NCBI RefSeq assembly: GCF_010093065.1
Contig: NZ_CP048113.1
Span: 1,922,001-1,986,000 of the forward strand
From: Chitinophaga agri
Lineage (GTDB): Bacteria > Bacteroidota > Bacteroidia > Chitinophagales > Chitinophagaceae
Reading direction: 5' to 3'
DNA length: 64,000 bases
A program made the position numbers and the translations under genes. This document shows positions 1-8,061 of the stretch, piece by piece (the stretch's first letter is position 1; each line of letters begins with the position of its first letter). The notes under the pieces were generated by a model, which ran no database searches, was not told the DNA's origin, and worked only from the letters and a program-made list of their open reading frames with translations.

Positions 1-953
1 GGTAGCTTCTCGTCCTGTCTGTCAAAAGCGGTAAAGAAATGCAGTTTATCCTTGATGATAGGACCACCCAGGCTGAAACCATATTGATTAGTCGTAAACT
101 GCTGCTGACGCTTATTCCCGCGGATATCATACTGGCTGGCAAGGAAATCAGAACGGTAGTAATCAAACACGCTGCCGGTCAGTGTATTGGTACCTGACTT
201 AGTGACCACACTTACAGCACCGCCACCCTGACGGCCCTGTGTCACATCATATACGTTGGTGATCACCTCAAACTCGCGGATAGCTTCCAGGGAAAGGGAA
301 TAAGGTCCGCTACCCAGTGCACCGGAAGTCAGGTTGTTCCTTGCGCTGGCGCCATCTATCAGGAAATTCGTAGAGGATGCCCGCTGTCCGCTGATATTTG
401 TACCATTCGTAGTAGGCGCCAGGGCAGACAGGTTGTTAAAGTTCCTGTTCTGTGCAGGCAACTGCTGGATATTCTGTGCCGTGATGGCTGTACTGGAACC
501 CAGGCGGTCGATTCTTTTAGTCAACGTATTCGCGTTGATGGTAATCTCCTTCAGATGGCTCACGGACTCCCCCATCACGAAATCAATGATGAGGTTATCG
601 CCCTGGTTAACAGACAACTGATTTTTGATCTGTGAAGTGAAGCCCACAAATGCGGCTTTCACTGTATAAGGCTTTCCCAGCGGCAACTGGATAAAGGAGT
701 ATTTACCTTCCTTATTTGTAATAGTTACAGACTGGAATCCTGTAGACTCATTCCGTACAGTGACGGATACGCCAGCCAATTCCCTGCCATCCCTGGAGGT
801 GATCTTACCGGAGATAGAGGCGTCAGTCGATTGTGCAGATGTACTGCCGGCAATGACCAGAAGAAGGAACACTACAGCTATATGGGCGATAAAGGAGTGA
901 GAATTAATAAAACCCCTAAAGCGTTTTATCATTCTTTGCAGAAAAAATTGCAT
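1..953 (-). CDS. TonB-dependent receptor, Oar-like, N-terminal part (cut by window edge)
   Basis: Outer-membrane receptor; only about the first 317 codons are inside the window and the C-terminal beta barrel lies beyond base 1. Translation from the ATG at 953 gives a basic N-terminus and a hydrophobic signal segment ending near SAQS (residues 26-42). A carboxypeptidase-regulatory beta-sandwich follows (about 43-130, with SGKITSRDG), and then the plug domain with the motifs FLIDGASARN and GGAVSVVTKSGTN typical of Oar/OmpA-related receptors of Bacteroidota. There is no STN signalling domain between signal peptide and beta-sandwich. It lies downstream of a sigma/FecR pair, separated by a strong hairpin. 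Substrate unknown. Confident in the family, not in any ligand. Confidence 0.9.
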   Translation of the reverse strand, partial: MQFFLQRMIKRFRGFINSHSFIAHIAVVFLLLVIAGSTSAQSTDASISGKITSRDGRELAGVSVTVRNESTGFQSVTITNKEGKYSFIQLPLGKPYTVKAAFVGFTSQIKNQLSVNQGDNLIIDFVMGESVSHLKEITINANTLTKRIDRLGSSTAITAQNIQQLPAQNRNFNNLSALAPTTNGTNISGQRASSTNFLIDGASARNNLTSGALGSGPYSLSLEAIREFEVITNVYDVTQGRQGGGAVSVVTKSGTNTLTGSVFDYYRSDFLASQYDIRGNKRQQQFTTNQYGFSLGGPIIKDKLHFFTAFDRQDEKL

Positions 954-1026
954 CTTGTGATGTTTTAATTAATTTTTTAATCAGTTAGTTAATTAAAATA
1001 CAGGAGGTGGCTTCATGACCTCTTGC

Positions 1027-1058
1027 CAAAGCAAAAGTGTGTCACCACTTTTGCTTTG
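1027..1058. terminator. Hairpin between FecR gene and TonB receptor gene
   Basis: A perfect 13-bp inverted repeat (1027-1039 with 1046-1058) and a six-base loop lie 17 bases past the FecR stop codon. On the minus strand, the direction of transcription, no U-run follows, so it may act as an attenuator or RNA-stabilising structure rather than a classical terminator. Confidence 0.55.
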
Positions 1059-1074
1059 TTATTTGTATGTCCGC

Positions 1075-2049
1075 TTATTCCATGTGTCCTGCTGTTTTTG
1101 GTTGGATAATCAGATGTTGGCCATTCACGATCGTATAACTAAAGCTTGTCTGCTCCGTCAGCGTCTTTAATGTTCCTTCAAGGGATCTTTGACCGAGGTC
1201 AACAACATAAGTGGATGTGTCATTATCCGGATTGTTTAACTGTACGAACAGGTTGTATTTATCTCCCAGTACCCGAGCGATCTGCTGCAGTGTCAGGTGC
1301 CTGATTGTACTAACGGGCTTAATTTTGGAATTAACAACATTTGTATGCTGCACTATCTTGTAATCAGCCGAAGCCAGATCAACGGTCAGACACTGGTCTT
1401 GTGCCATTCCCTTTGCCAGTATCTTCGTACCTGACGGACCATCCTGCTCTACCCTGATCTTTCCGCTTACCACATCTATCTTAAAATCCGGCCGGTCGCT
1501 GTATGCAGAGATATTAAAAGAGGTACCCAGTACCTTGATACGAAAACCCTTTGTATACACAGTAAAAGGCCTTGAGGCATCCCTGTGCACATCGAAGAAG
1601 GCCGCTCCTTCCTCTAACGTTACATGACGCGCCGTTCCTGCCAGGAAAGCCGTTGCATAGCGGATAGTGGAATTGCCTTGCAGACGAATAACACTACTAT
1701 CTGGTAAGGTGACGTTCTTAACTTCATTTTCGCCGGAACTAATTGTTGTCCATGTGGGTGTTGCGGGTACAACAGGATGCTGAAAATGTCTATACACCAT
1801 CATAGTACTGATGATGAGCGCGAGTACTGCCGCTGCTATTTTCAAAGGAAGGAAGGAACGTTTACTTCTATATATAATATTGCGCTGTATACGGTCATAG
1901 ATCTCATTACCTATCTCCGTTTTACGCATGCTACTACCGAATGCATCATAAGGCTGTGCATCATCTGTCTGATCATACCATGCTTTGGCCTGCCTGTCCA
2001 GTTGGTCGTCCTGCAAATAGTTGTTATTATCGTCCATATAATAACTCAA
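1075..2049 (-). CDS. FecR family anti-sigma factor
   Basis: Membrane-anchored regulator of an ECF sigma factor in the cell-surface signalling scheme. The N-terminal 65 residues are cytoplasmic, one transmembrane segment spans about 67-86 (KIAAAVLALIIS), and the periplasmic FecR domain covers about 110-220 (RLQGNSTIRYATAF, VLGTSFNISAY). The C-terminal DUF4974 segment (about 250-318, LTLQQIARVLGDKYN) is the part that normally contacts a receptor STN domain. Length of 324 residues is usual. It lies 45 bases downstream of the sigma gene on the same strand, so the two are very likely co-transcribed. The adjacent receptor lacks a visible STN domain, so the partner that supplies the signal is unclear. 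Confidence 0.92.
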   Translation of the reverse strand: MSYYMDDNNNYLQDDQLDRQAKAWYDQTDDAQPYDAFGSSMRKTEIGNEIYDRIQRNIIYRSKRSFLPLKIAAAVLALIISTMMVYRHFQHPVVPATPTWTTISSGENEVKNVTLPDSSVIRLQGNSTIRYATAFLAGTARHVTLEEGAAFFDVHRDASRPFTVYTKGFRIKVLGTSFNISAYSDRPDFKIDVVSGKIRVEQDGPSGTKILAKGMAQDQCLTVDLASADYKIVQHTNVVNSKIKPVSTIRHLTLQQIARVLGDKYNLFVQLNNPDNDTSTYVVDLGQRSLEGTLKTLTEQTSFSYTIVNGQHLIIQPKTAGHME

Positions 2050-2094
2050 CCACGCCGAACGAAAAAAGTACTTCGACCGAATGTTATCAGAATG

Positions 2095-2691
2095 TTACGG
2101 CTTTGTTAACAGAATGACAGCAATGCCTAAAAGATTGGCTGGTTCTGAATAGAACAACTGTGTTTTCTTACGTAACCGGTCAAGCGCCTGCGAGATATTA
2201 TTTTTGATGGTCTGTTCGGAGAGTGATAGTTCTGTAGCTATTTCCCGGATAGATTTATTCTCCTGCCGGCTTAATACAAATGCCCGGCGCATTGTATCTG
2301 ACATCTGAGAGATTTCATTATTGATAACTGCTTCCAGCTCTTTGGCCTCCAGGTCTGATTCGGGGGTATACTGTACCTGCTCATGCTGGAAATAGGTTTC
2401 TCTTGACAGGGAAGCGAGGTTCTTTTTATAAAAGCTGATAGTCTTATTACGTACAGCACGGTTGAGATAAGGAGCAAGACTGGTTGCAATAAAGATCTCT
2501 TTCCGCGACGTCCAGAGATTAACAAATATATTCTGAACAATATCTTTTGCAGCTTCTTCATCACCCAGCCTGCGATAGGCCATCGTGTACAACTCTGTCC
2601 AGTAACGCTCATACAGTACCCTGAACGCAAATTCATCACCCTTTCTCAAAGCTGTCAGCAACGAACTGTCTATATCTTGAACAACATGCAT
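2095..2691 (-). CDS. ECF-type RNA polymerase sigma-70 factor
   Basis: Alternative sigma factor that directs RNA polymerase to a small regulon, probably including its own operon. Region 2 is at about residues 20-65 (FRVLYERYWTEL, DEEAAKDIVQNIFVNLW) and region 4 at about 125-175 (LSRQENKSIREIATELSLSE, the helix-turn-helix). It belongs to the Bacteroidota FecR-linked sigma group. The C-terminus ends in a short hydrophobic stretch (LLGIAVILL), which is slightly unusual. The ATG at 2691 sits only eight bases from a perfect -7 element, which implies a very short or no leader. Upstream of and co-oriented with the FecR gene. Confidence 0.93.
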   Translation of the reverse strand: MHVVQDIDSSLLTALRKGDEFAFRVLYERYWTELYTMAYRRLGDEEAAKDIVQNIFVNLWTSRKEIFIATSLAPYLNRAVRNKTISFYKKNLASLSRETYFQHEQVQYTPESDLEAKELEAVINNEISQMSDTMRRAFVLSRQENKSIREIATELSLSEQTIKNNISQALDRLRKKTQLFYSEPANLLGIAVILLTKP

Positions 2692-2699
2692 ATGGTGCT

Positions 2700-2707
2700 C
2701 AAATATA
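2700..2707 (-). promoter_or_regulatory. Putative -7 element for the sigma/FecR operon
   Basis: The minus strand reads TATATTTG, a full match to the Bacteroidota -7 consensus TAnnTTTG. No convincing TTG lies 19-21 bases upstream. Transcription would begin within a few bases of the sigma gene ATG at 2691. Confidence 0.45.
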
Positions 2708-2882
2708 GAGCTTGGGTAAAGGTTTATTATATTAAATTAAGGTTAAGTGATCTATCAATAAACAGGTTCGCTATGAATGAATCATGGTGAGATAACAGGC
2801 CAGCACAGCTACAACGCCTGTGTTATTTATGCCATAGGATATTCCAATACCTTTGCTCATTAATTACGTAGCGTTATCATAA

Positions 2883-3140
2883 GAAGGTATTAAAGATATC
2901 CTTGGTTTCTATGGAGGTTACTGTAAATACTCCATTGGATATGTTACCTCTATCAGTGAGGGCAAAACGAAGTACTTTGAAATAGAGATGAGCAAAAGTG
3001 ATGTCATGGAAATATATCGGAGGAAAGGGGCAAACTTACAGAGCCTCATAAATGAAATAGCAGCCCTCAAAGAAGAGAAAACTACCCATCAAAATGATAC
3101 CTGGCGGCGAAGGATAAAAGAGGCCGGTAAATCGTCTTAA
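2883..3140 (+). pseudogene. Truncated coding relic of unknown family
   Basis: An open frame of 85 codons runs from just after a stop at 2880-2882 to the TAA at 3138-3140. Its composition looks protein-coding (GFYGGYCKYSIGYVTSI, EIEMSKSDVMEIYRRKG, a coiled-coil-like NLQSLINEIAALKEE, then a basic tail). No start codon lies in its first 35 codons; the first ATG is at 2988 and would give only 50 residues. This suggests either the 3' remnant of a longer gene or a small 50-residue protein. I do not recognise the family. A strong terminator follows 20 bases later. Confidence 0.4.
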
Positions 3141-3161
3141 AACCGTCATCGCCTCTAATAC

Positions 3162-3198
3162 AACGCCCCGGTACGCAATGAAGCGGTACCGGGGCGTT
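3162..3198. terminator. Bidirectional GC-rich hairpin
   Basis: A 13-bp perfect inverted repeat (3162-3174 with 3186-3198), core CGCCCCGGTAC, sits between the rluF stop on the minus strand and the relic at 2883-3140 on the plus strand. It probably ends both transcripts. Confidence 0.7.
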
Positions 3199-3218
3199 AT
3201 AGTTATACGTTATCAGTC

Positions 3219-4391
3219 CTATCTCCTTTTTTTCCTGGCTGCGTCTTTTGCTGGCTTTGCCGGACCAGCAGGCTTTCCTCTGCGTGATGAAGCTGGTTTC
3301 TGTGCCGGGCCTTCCTTCTTCCAGGACTTCTCCTGTACTTTACCTTTACCGCCAGACTGTGGCTTACCATCCTTAGCCGCCGGCCCCTCTTTCTTCCAGG
3401 ACTTCTCCTGTGGCTTTCCTTTACCGCCAGACTGTGGCCTGCCGTCCCTAGGCGCCGACTTTCCTGCATCAGGCTTATGAGCAGCAGATTTAGTCCCCGC
3501 GTTGAAACCTGATTTGGACGGTTCCTTACCACTTTTCGGCTGTTCCTTTGTCTCAGCAGTGCCCCTGGATTTATGCGTGGATGTCCTGTTAAACCTGGAA
3601 GGCGCCTTTTCCTTTTCCGGAATAGGTGCTGCCGTCTTCTTTTTCCGCGCAGACGCACTACTGTCATCTGACACCTTACTGGAATCGGACACGCTGTCTT
3701 TCAGCTGTGCAACTTCAGCATCACTCAGGTAACGCCATTTACCTAACGGCAGTTTGTCAAGGCGAACGTTCATGATACGTACGCGCTGTAACCCTATCAC
3801 CGTATAGCCAAGGTATTCACACATACGCCTGATCTGCCGGTTCAGTCCCTGTGTAAGGGTGATACGGAACGTCTGACGTCCCATCATCTGCACTTTACAG
3901 GGAAGCGTACGGGTATCCAGAATAGGAACACCCTGCGACATTTGTTGCAGGAACATTGTATTGATAGGCTTGTTCACCCTCACCACGTATTCTTTTTCGT
4001 GATTATTGGCAGCGCGCAGGATCTTATTGATGATGTCGCCGTCATTGGTCAGGAAGATGAGCCCTTCGGAGTCTTTGTCAAGACGACCGATAGGGAATAT
4101 TCGCTGGGGATGATTAACGAAGCTGATAATATTATCCTTGATGTGCAACTCAGTAGTGGTCGTGATGCCAGGTGGCTTGTTAAGCGCCAGGTAGATACGC
4201 TTCTCTTTTTTGGCAGCTGTAATAAGACTGCCATCTACCTCAACAGTATCTCCGGGTTTATACCGGTTACCCAGCGAAGCCGGCCGGTCATTTAGTAGTA
4301 CCCTGCCCTGTGTAATGAGGTTGTCGGCTTCCCGGCGTGAACAATAGCCGGTATCACTGATGAACTTATTTAAACTGATTGATTGGTCCAA
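3219..4391 (-). CDS. rluF: 23S rRNA pseudouridine synthase RluF
   Basis: Converts specific uridines of 23S rRNA to pseudouridine (U2604 in E. coli). The S4 RNA-binding domain covers about residues 5-60 (LNKFISDTGYCSRREAD). The catalytic domain follows, with the family motif GRLDKDSEGLIFLTNDGD that carries the catalytic aspartate (about residue 102), and then GLNRQIRRMCEYLGY. The sequence follows the RluF rather than RluB subtype (KILRAANNHEKEY, RIMNVRLDKLPLGKWR). After about residue 235 a long low-complexity Lys/Ser/Gly/Pro tail extends the protein to 390 residues, against roughly 290 in E. coli. The tail contains a 25-residue tandem duplication. Monocistronic, with the hairpin at 3162-3198 downstream. 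Confidence 0.93.
   Translation of the reverse strand: MDQSISLNKFISDTGYCSRREADNLITQGRVLLNDRPASLGNRYKPGDTVEVDGSLITAAKKEKRIYLALNKPPGITTTTELHIKDNIISFVNHPQRIFPIGRLDKDSEGLIFLTNDGDIINKILRAANNHEKEYVVRVNKPINTMFLQQMSQGVPILDTRTLPCKVQMMGRQTFRITLTQGLNRQIRRMCEYLGYTVIGLQRVRIMNVRLDKLPLGKWRYLSDAEVAQLKDSVSDSSKVSDDSSASARKKKTAAPIPEKEKAPSRFNRTSTHKSRGTAETKEQPKSGKEPSKSGFNAGTKSAAHKPDAGKSAPRDGRPQSGGKGKPQEKSWKKEGPAAKDGKPQSGGKGKVQEKSWKKEGPAQKPASSRRGKPAGPAKPAKDAARKKRR
3307..3456 (-). repeat. 75-bp tandem duplication inside the rluF tail
   Basis: Two adjacent 75-bp units encode near-identical 25-residue blocks (DGRPQSGGKGKPQEKSWKKE and DGKPQSGGKGKVQEKSWKKE). The shared word TTCTTCCAGG recurs exactly 75 bases apart, at 3316 and 3391. 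The repeat keeps the reading frame and lies in the disordered, highly basic C-terminal tail. Confidence 0.85.
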
Positions 4392-4586
4392 TGATGTAGT
4401 ATATTTTAAGATGGCAGGCGAATACCTTCCAGATGCAAAAGTCGGTATTTGAAAGGAAAAAAATAAATCCTTTCAACGAATTGATTATCAATATAAAATA
4501 TCAAAATAATGATCCCTCCATCTGTAAGCAACCGGCCGGACAGGATATAAAACACCACTGCCAGCTGCACATAACACATTAAACAA

Positions 4587-4618
4587 CAAAGGGTGCCACA
4601 CAATGCGACACCCCTTTG
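4587..4618 (-). terminator. Hairpin downstream of the HEAGH protein gene
   Basis: An imperfect inverted repeat of about 11 bp (AAAGGGGTGTC paired with GGCACCCTTT on the minus strand) is followed by TTGTTGTTT. It lies 62 bases past the stop of the gene at 4680. The rest of the 4392-4679 gap holds no credible gene. Confidence 0.6.
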
Positions 4619-4679
4619 TATATAATTTCTCAGGCACCCTTGACGGGGGCTCAAATAAGCCGATGTTCCGGGAAAAGGA

Positions 4680-5189
4680 TCATCTACGCAGCCAGTTCGT
4701 TATATGCGGATTTGAGATCCCTCCCCGGCCTTTTTTCCCGGCCTTTGCCATACCAACACTCTGCAGCATAAACATACCAATATACTCATTCTTACCGCAA
4801 CTTTCCATTATATCATGGCTCCCACCTCTATAACCGTCGATATGAAAAACATAAGCAGGATCTATTCCCAGATGCATGCAGGCAGCATATGACCAGGCTA
4901 TCGCCATTACTTCTTCCGCTTCCCGGTCCTTTCTTTTAATGATCGTCTCTGCAGTCAGGCGGGGACGGTCCACTGAAGGCACTACCGCAATATGCCCCGC
5001 TTCATGCAGGATATCTCCAGGATGCTGCAAACTATCTTTATCAATAACAATGTTACCGTTTTCAATCAGGAGCCCTGGCAGGAAACTCTCCTCGCCTATG
5101 CTTCGAAATGACGTTTGGATACCTACCTCATTCAGGAAAGCAACACATTTATCAAATGTGGCTATTTGGTCTTGTTCGTTGTATTCCAT
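4680..5189 (-). CDS. HEAGH-motif protein, putative metallopeptidase-like
   Basis: Function unknown. The clearest mark is ILHEAGHIAVV (about residue 60 from the chosen start), an HExxH zinc-binding motif, followed 30 residues later by EAEEVMAIAWSYA, whose glutamates could provide a third ligand. No signal peptide is seen, so it is probably cytoplasmic. I start at the ATG at 5189 (MEYNEQDQ). An in-frame ATG at 5267 would add 26 residues whose composition looks more like untranslated sequence; it cannot be excluded. Monocistronic. Related small HEAGH proteins occur next to unrelated genes, so the context does not help. Protease activity is not demonstrated by the motif alone. Confidence 0.7.
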   Translation of the reverse strand: MEYNEQDQIATFDKCVAFLNEVGIQTSFRSIGEESFLPGLLIENGNIVIDKDSLQHPGDILHEAGHIAVVPSVDRPRLTAETIIKRKDREAEEVMAIAWSYAACMHLGIDPAYVFHIDGYRGGSHDIMESCGKNEYIGMFMLQSVGMAKAGKKGRGGISNPHITNWLRR

Positions 5190-5435
5190 AACATGGAAGG
5201 TACGATTACAAATCCATATTGTTGCGAACACATTTGTATCAAACTGCCCACTATCGTCCACATCCATAACATCGGAAAATAAATAAATTAGGCAGGGGAA
5301 TTAATAATACCTACCTTTAGGCGGATCAAATGTTTGAGTCTACCGGCACTTAGTAAGTAAGTTTCCTTTTTAGCCTTCTTTTTTACCACCTGCGTTACCT
5401 CAATCAACTAATTTTAATAATTAAAATCTCAAGAA

Positions 5436-5717
5436 ATGGATATTTATGTATCTAATCTGAGTCCTTATGTCGCAAATGAGGATCTGATAAATCAATTCTC
5501 TAAATTCGGCGTAGTTAATTCAGCTAATGTAATCTTTGATAAATTTACTAACCGCAGCAGAGGCTTTGGTTTTGTTAATATGCCTAATGATGCGGAAGCA
5601 CAAAAGGCCATTCAGGAAATGGATGGATCATCCGTTGAAGGAAAAACAATCGCTGTTAGTAAAGCCAGACCAAGAGAAGAAAGACCAGCAAGGTCTTACA
5701 ATAATAATCAATGGTAA
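5436..5717 (+). CDS. Small RNA-binding protein with one RRM domain
   Basis: A 93-residue single-RRM protein of the type found in cyanobacteria and Bacteroidota. RNP2 is MDIYVSNLS at the N-terminus and RNP1 is RGFGFVNM (about 42-49); both carry the aromatic residues that stack on RNA bases. A short Arg-rich tail with Asn repeats (ARSYNNNQW) follows. It likely binds single-stranded RNA and acts post-transcriptionally, perhaps under cold or general stress as in related proteins. It is monocistronic, with a leader of more than 100 bases that contains an A/T-rich inverted repeat just before the ATG, and a strong terminator at 5727-5758. Confidence 0.92.
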   Translation: MDIYVSNLSPYVANEDLINQFSKFGVVNSANVIFDKFTNRSRGFGFVNMPNDAEAQKAIQEMDGSSVEGKTIAVSKARPREERPARSYNNNQW

Positions 5718-5726
5718 ATTGATAAG

Positions 5727-5758
5727 GGGAAAGGGAGCATCTCTCTTTCCCTCTTTTA
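5727..5758 (+). terminator. Terminator of the RRM gene
   Basis: GGGAAAGGG pairs with CTCTTTCCC across a short loop and is followed by TCTTTTATTT. It begins 10 bases after the stop codon. Confidence 0.8.
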
Positions 5759-5937
5759 TTTCATATCTGACCACGTTGCAGTAGCTATACCTTTTGTTAC
5801 CCTCCTTCAGTTTATATTTCCGGCAATATCCTCCTACTAAGCCCACATAGCTACTGATAGACGCTATCGACCATTTATGATAACTATTCATTTCCGGTTG
5901 AAAAGACAGCCTTTTTCACACTAATAAACTAATACAT

Positions 5938-6252
5938 ATGTACAACAGAGATGAAAATCTTCTAAACGTCTTTGGCAATACAGCACTCTCCTTCCTGAAT
6001 GCTGTTTACGCGGAGTTCCTCTTCTCCATCAAATACGTTGACAGAAGAAAAAACGAACATCTGGTACAGTCATCGACGATGAAATATATGGACAAACTGC
6101 GGATGAAGCTGGAAGAAAAAGCACGGGAGTACATTGCGACTAACAGAGACCTGTTAACCATTGACTGGTTTCATAAGAAACTCGTGTACCTCATCAAACA
6201 ATATCTCCAGGAATTCCTGCAACGGACCCAATATTTAGCTGTTGCTATTTAA
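5938..6252 (+). CDS. Hypothetical protein, 104 residues
   Basis: I do not recognise the family. The product is a soluble, mostly helical protein rich in charged residues (MDKLRMKLEEKAREYI, KKLVYLIKQYLQEFLQR) with no signal peptide or membrane segment. The start follows CTAATACAT at 5938. Its 3' end overlaps the convergent acyl-CoA dehydrogenase gene by eight bases (6245-6252), so there is no room for a terminator between the two. Codon use resembles its neighbours, which supports a real gene. Confidence 0.65.
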   Translation: MYNRDENLLNVFGNTALSFLNAVYAEFLFSIKYVDRRKNEHLVQSSTMKYMDKLRMKLEEKAREYIATNRDLLTIDWFHKKLVYLIKQYLQEFLQRTQYLAVAI

Positions 6253-7741
6253 TGAAGTCCAGCCAGTCACTCCCCTCCAGATAGTCATCTACCGGTGTTG
6301 CTATATTTTCCATTGAAAGATTGGATATCAGGTGAGCTATGTCCACCTTCATATTGCCAATACAACTCTGTACAAGATCCGACCTATAACCAACATCCTC
6401 CATTTCCAGTGTATAATCTGTACAAATCAGCCGGCTGATAATCCTACCCAGGTCTACCAGTTTCCGCTGTGTAAGTGTTTCTGAGATATGAAAGTCCAGC
6501 TGCTCCCTGAAATAAGGGGAGGAACGCTTTGTGAGCCTGAATGCTGACAAGAAAGCATACAGGTTCCTCACTTGCCCACGTTTCATATCTTTCATGACCA
6601 TTTCCGCAATCTGGGTGTATAACATTTCATTAGACCCCTCGAAGATCTGAAAGGGTCTGCTGTCTACAATGCCCCGTCCTGCGATATGATTTATTTTATA
6701 CCCGTTGGCCCCGGACAACTGCAGACATAACTGTGCCGATTCATGCATGAGATCTGTCACCAGCGCCTTCATACTGTTTGCCTCCAGTCCCTCGCCTGCA
6801 AGGCTATGCTCAATGCCACTCATGCTGCTGCTCTTATAACACATGGCCGAACAAATTGTAAAGGCAGTCTGAATACGGGACAACTGAAACTTAATAGAGT
6901 CCATTGCAAATAAATTGCTGGCGCCTACCATCCTGCTCTTCGTGTGGTCCATCGCCTCATCAAGCATACGCTTAATAAATCCCATTCCCATACCCGGAAA
7001 CTGCATCCGGCTCCTGTGCAGTATGTCCAGCATCATCTTAATGCCAGTTGTTCTCTTGATCAGCTGGTGCGTTTTCGGCACTTCAATGTCAATCCTGTTC
7101 AATCCATAAGGGATCATGTACAAACCCAGGTTATTGAAATAAGATTCAACAATGACCTCCTGCTCCGGCGCACTGTTATCCGCAAGGAAAAAATCTATGT
7201 CTCTTGACAGATTGCCATTTCCCAGGTCCTTCCTCGCCGCTATCAACCAAAAATTGGCCTGACCGGTCAATCCCTGCCAGTGCTTCAACCCTTTCACAGT
7301 AAACGAATCTGTCAGTTCACGATAGGCAGTCGCCATATTCAGTGCATCACTGCCGAAATCAGGTTCCGTGATCATCAATCCACCCATACTTTGCTTGTGC
7401 AGGAAACTGTCAAATACCTCCTTCTTGATTTCGACATTCCCATATTTCGCTAACGGCTCCAGAAATAAGGCGATGTTAATACCAAAAGTTAAGGACAACG
7501 GTAAGGACTCGTAAGAAGCGGCTGACAGCAGGGATAAACATTCTTTTACAATACAACCACGGCCGCCATATTCAGTTGGTATCGCGACCGATAATGGCAC
7601 CATATCCATGATATCCTTCCACATATGATCAGGTAAACCCCGCTGCAGGCTTAGTTGGTTGATATCATTAGACTCATAGAATATCTGCCTGAGTCTATAT
7701 TCAAAATTTGCTATAAAATCATTAAGACTTGCATCTCGCAT
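6245..7741 (-). CDS. Acyl-CoA dehydrogenase family protein
   Basis: FAD-dependent oxidation of an acyl-CoA or acyl-carrier thioester. The N-terminal helical domain covers about 1-120. The middle beta domain (about 120-240) has the motif GLMITEPDFGSDALNM, which binds the flavin. The C-terminal helical domain contains IFEGSNEML (about residue 365), whose glutamate matches the catalytic base of this superfamily. At 498 residues it is longer than classic short- or medium-chain enzymes (about 380) because of an extra C-terminal helical block, as in some very-long-chain or DNA-alkylation-type members. The substrate cannot be told: no CoA ligase, hydratase or electron-transfer flavoprotein gene is nearby. 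Convergent with the 104-residue gene. Confidence 0.88.
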   Translation of the reverse strand: MRDASLNDFIANFEYRLRQIFYESNDINQLSLQRGLPDHMWKDIMDMVPLSVAIPTEYGGRGCIVKECLSLLSAASYESLPLSLTFGINIALFLEPLAKYGNVEIKKEVFDSFLHKQSMGGLMITEPDFGSDALNMATAYRELTDSFTVKGLKHWQGLTGQANFWLIAARKDLGNGNLSRDIDFFLADNSAPEQEVIVESYFNNLGLYMIPYGLNRIDIEVPKTHQLIKRTTGIKMMLDILHRSRMQFPGMGMGFIKRMLDEAMDHTKSRMVGASNLFAMDSIKFQLSRIQTAFTICSAMCYKSSSMSGIEHSLAGEGLEANSMKALVTDLMHESAQLCLQLSGANGYKINHIAGRGIVDSRPFQIFEGSNEMLYTQIAEMVMKDMKRGQVRNLYAFLSAFRLTKRSSPYFREQLDFHISETLTQRKLVDLGRIISRLICTDYTLEMEDVGYRSDLVQSCIGNMKVDIAHLISNLSMENIATPVDDYLEGSDWLDFIK

Positions 7742-7888
7742 TACGGTTATCTTTAATTATCTCGGAATAAATTCAACTACAACGGCTAAAACATCTCTTT
7801 CGGTTTACAATACCAGGTCATTCACTGGTAATAATGTTCCCCTTCATATCACTAGCCGAAATAATGTGCCAGTTTTCCAGATAACCCT

Positions 7889-8020
7889 TTAGTGACGATC
7901 ACGCCATGTGGAACAGCCCATTTTTAATACCCATGTAAAAACAAACAGGAGTATCAGCAGGATCAGTGCAGGCCACAAACTGACTTTACAGAATAGTGTA
8001 ATAGTTGTAGGTTTAAGCAA
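7889..8020 (-). CDS. Possible 43-residue single-span membrane protein
   Basis: The gap 7742-8061 carries no other gene. One minus-strand frame starting at a TTG (8020) gives a short polar N-terminus, one strong hydrophobic span (LWPALILLILLFVFTWVLKM) and a charged tail CSTWRDRH. The frame stays open upstream into the end of the ABC transporter gene, so the start is uncertain. It would be the next gene after the ABC exporter, 41 bases downstream. The hydrophobic and charged layout is protein-like, but no family is recognised. Confidence 0.3.
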   Translation of the reverse strand: MLKPTTITLFCKVSLWPALILLILLFVFTWVLKMGCSTWRDRH

Positions 8021-8061
8021 GCATGGTCCGGCATTCCTGCCAGACCTTTGTTTTATAATTC

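Noticed and set aside
3307..3456. CRISPR-like repeat
   Set aside because: There are only two units, they are directly adjacent without spacers, and they are in frame inside a coding tail.
3203..3667. 154-residue frame overlapping the rluF tail
   Set aside because: It reads the repetitive Lys/Pro/Gly-coding tail in another frame and is Arg-rich for that reason only.
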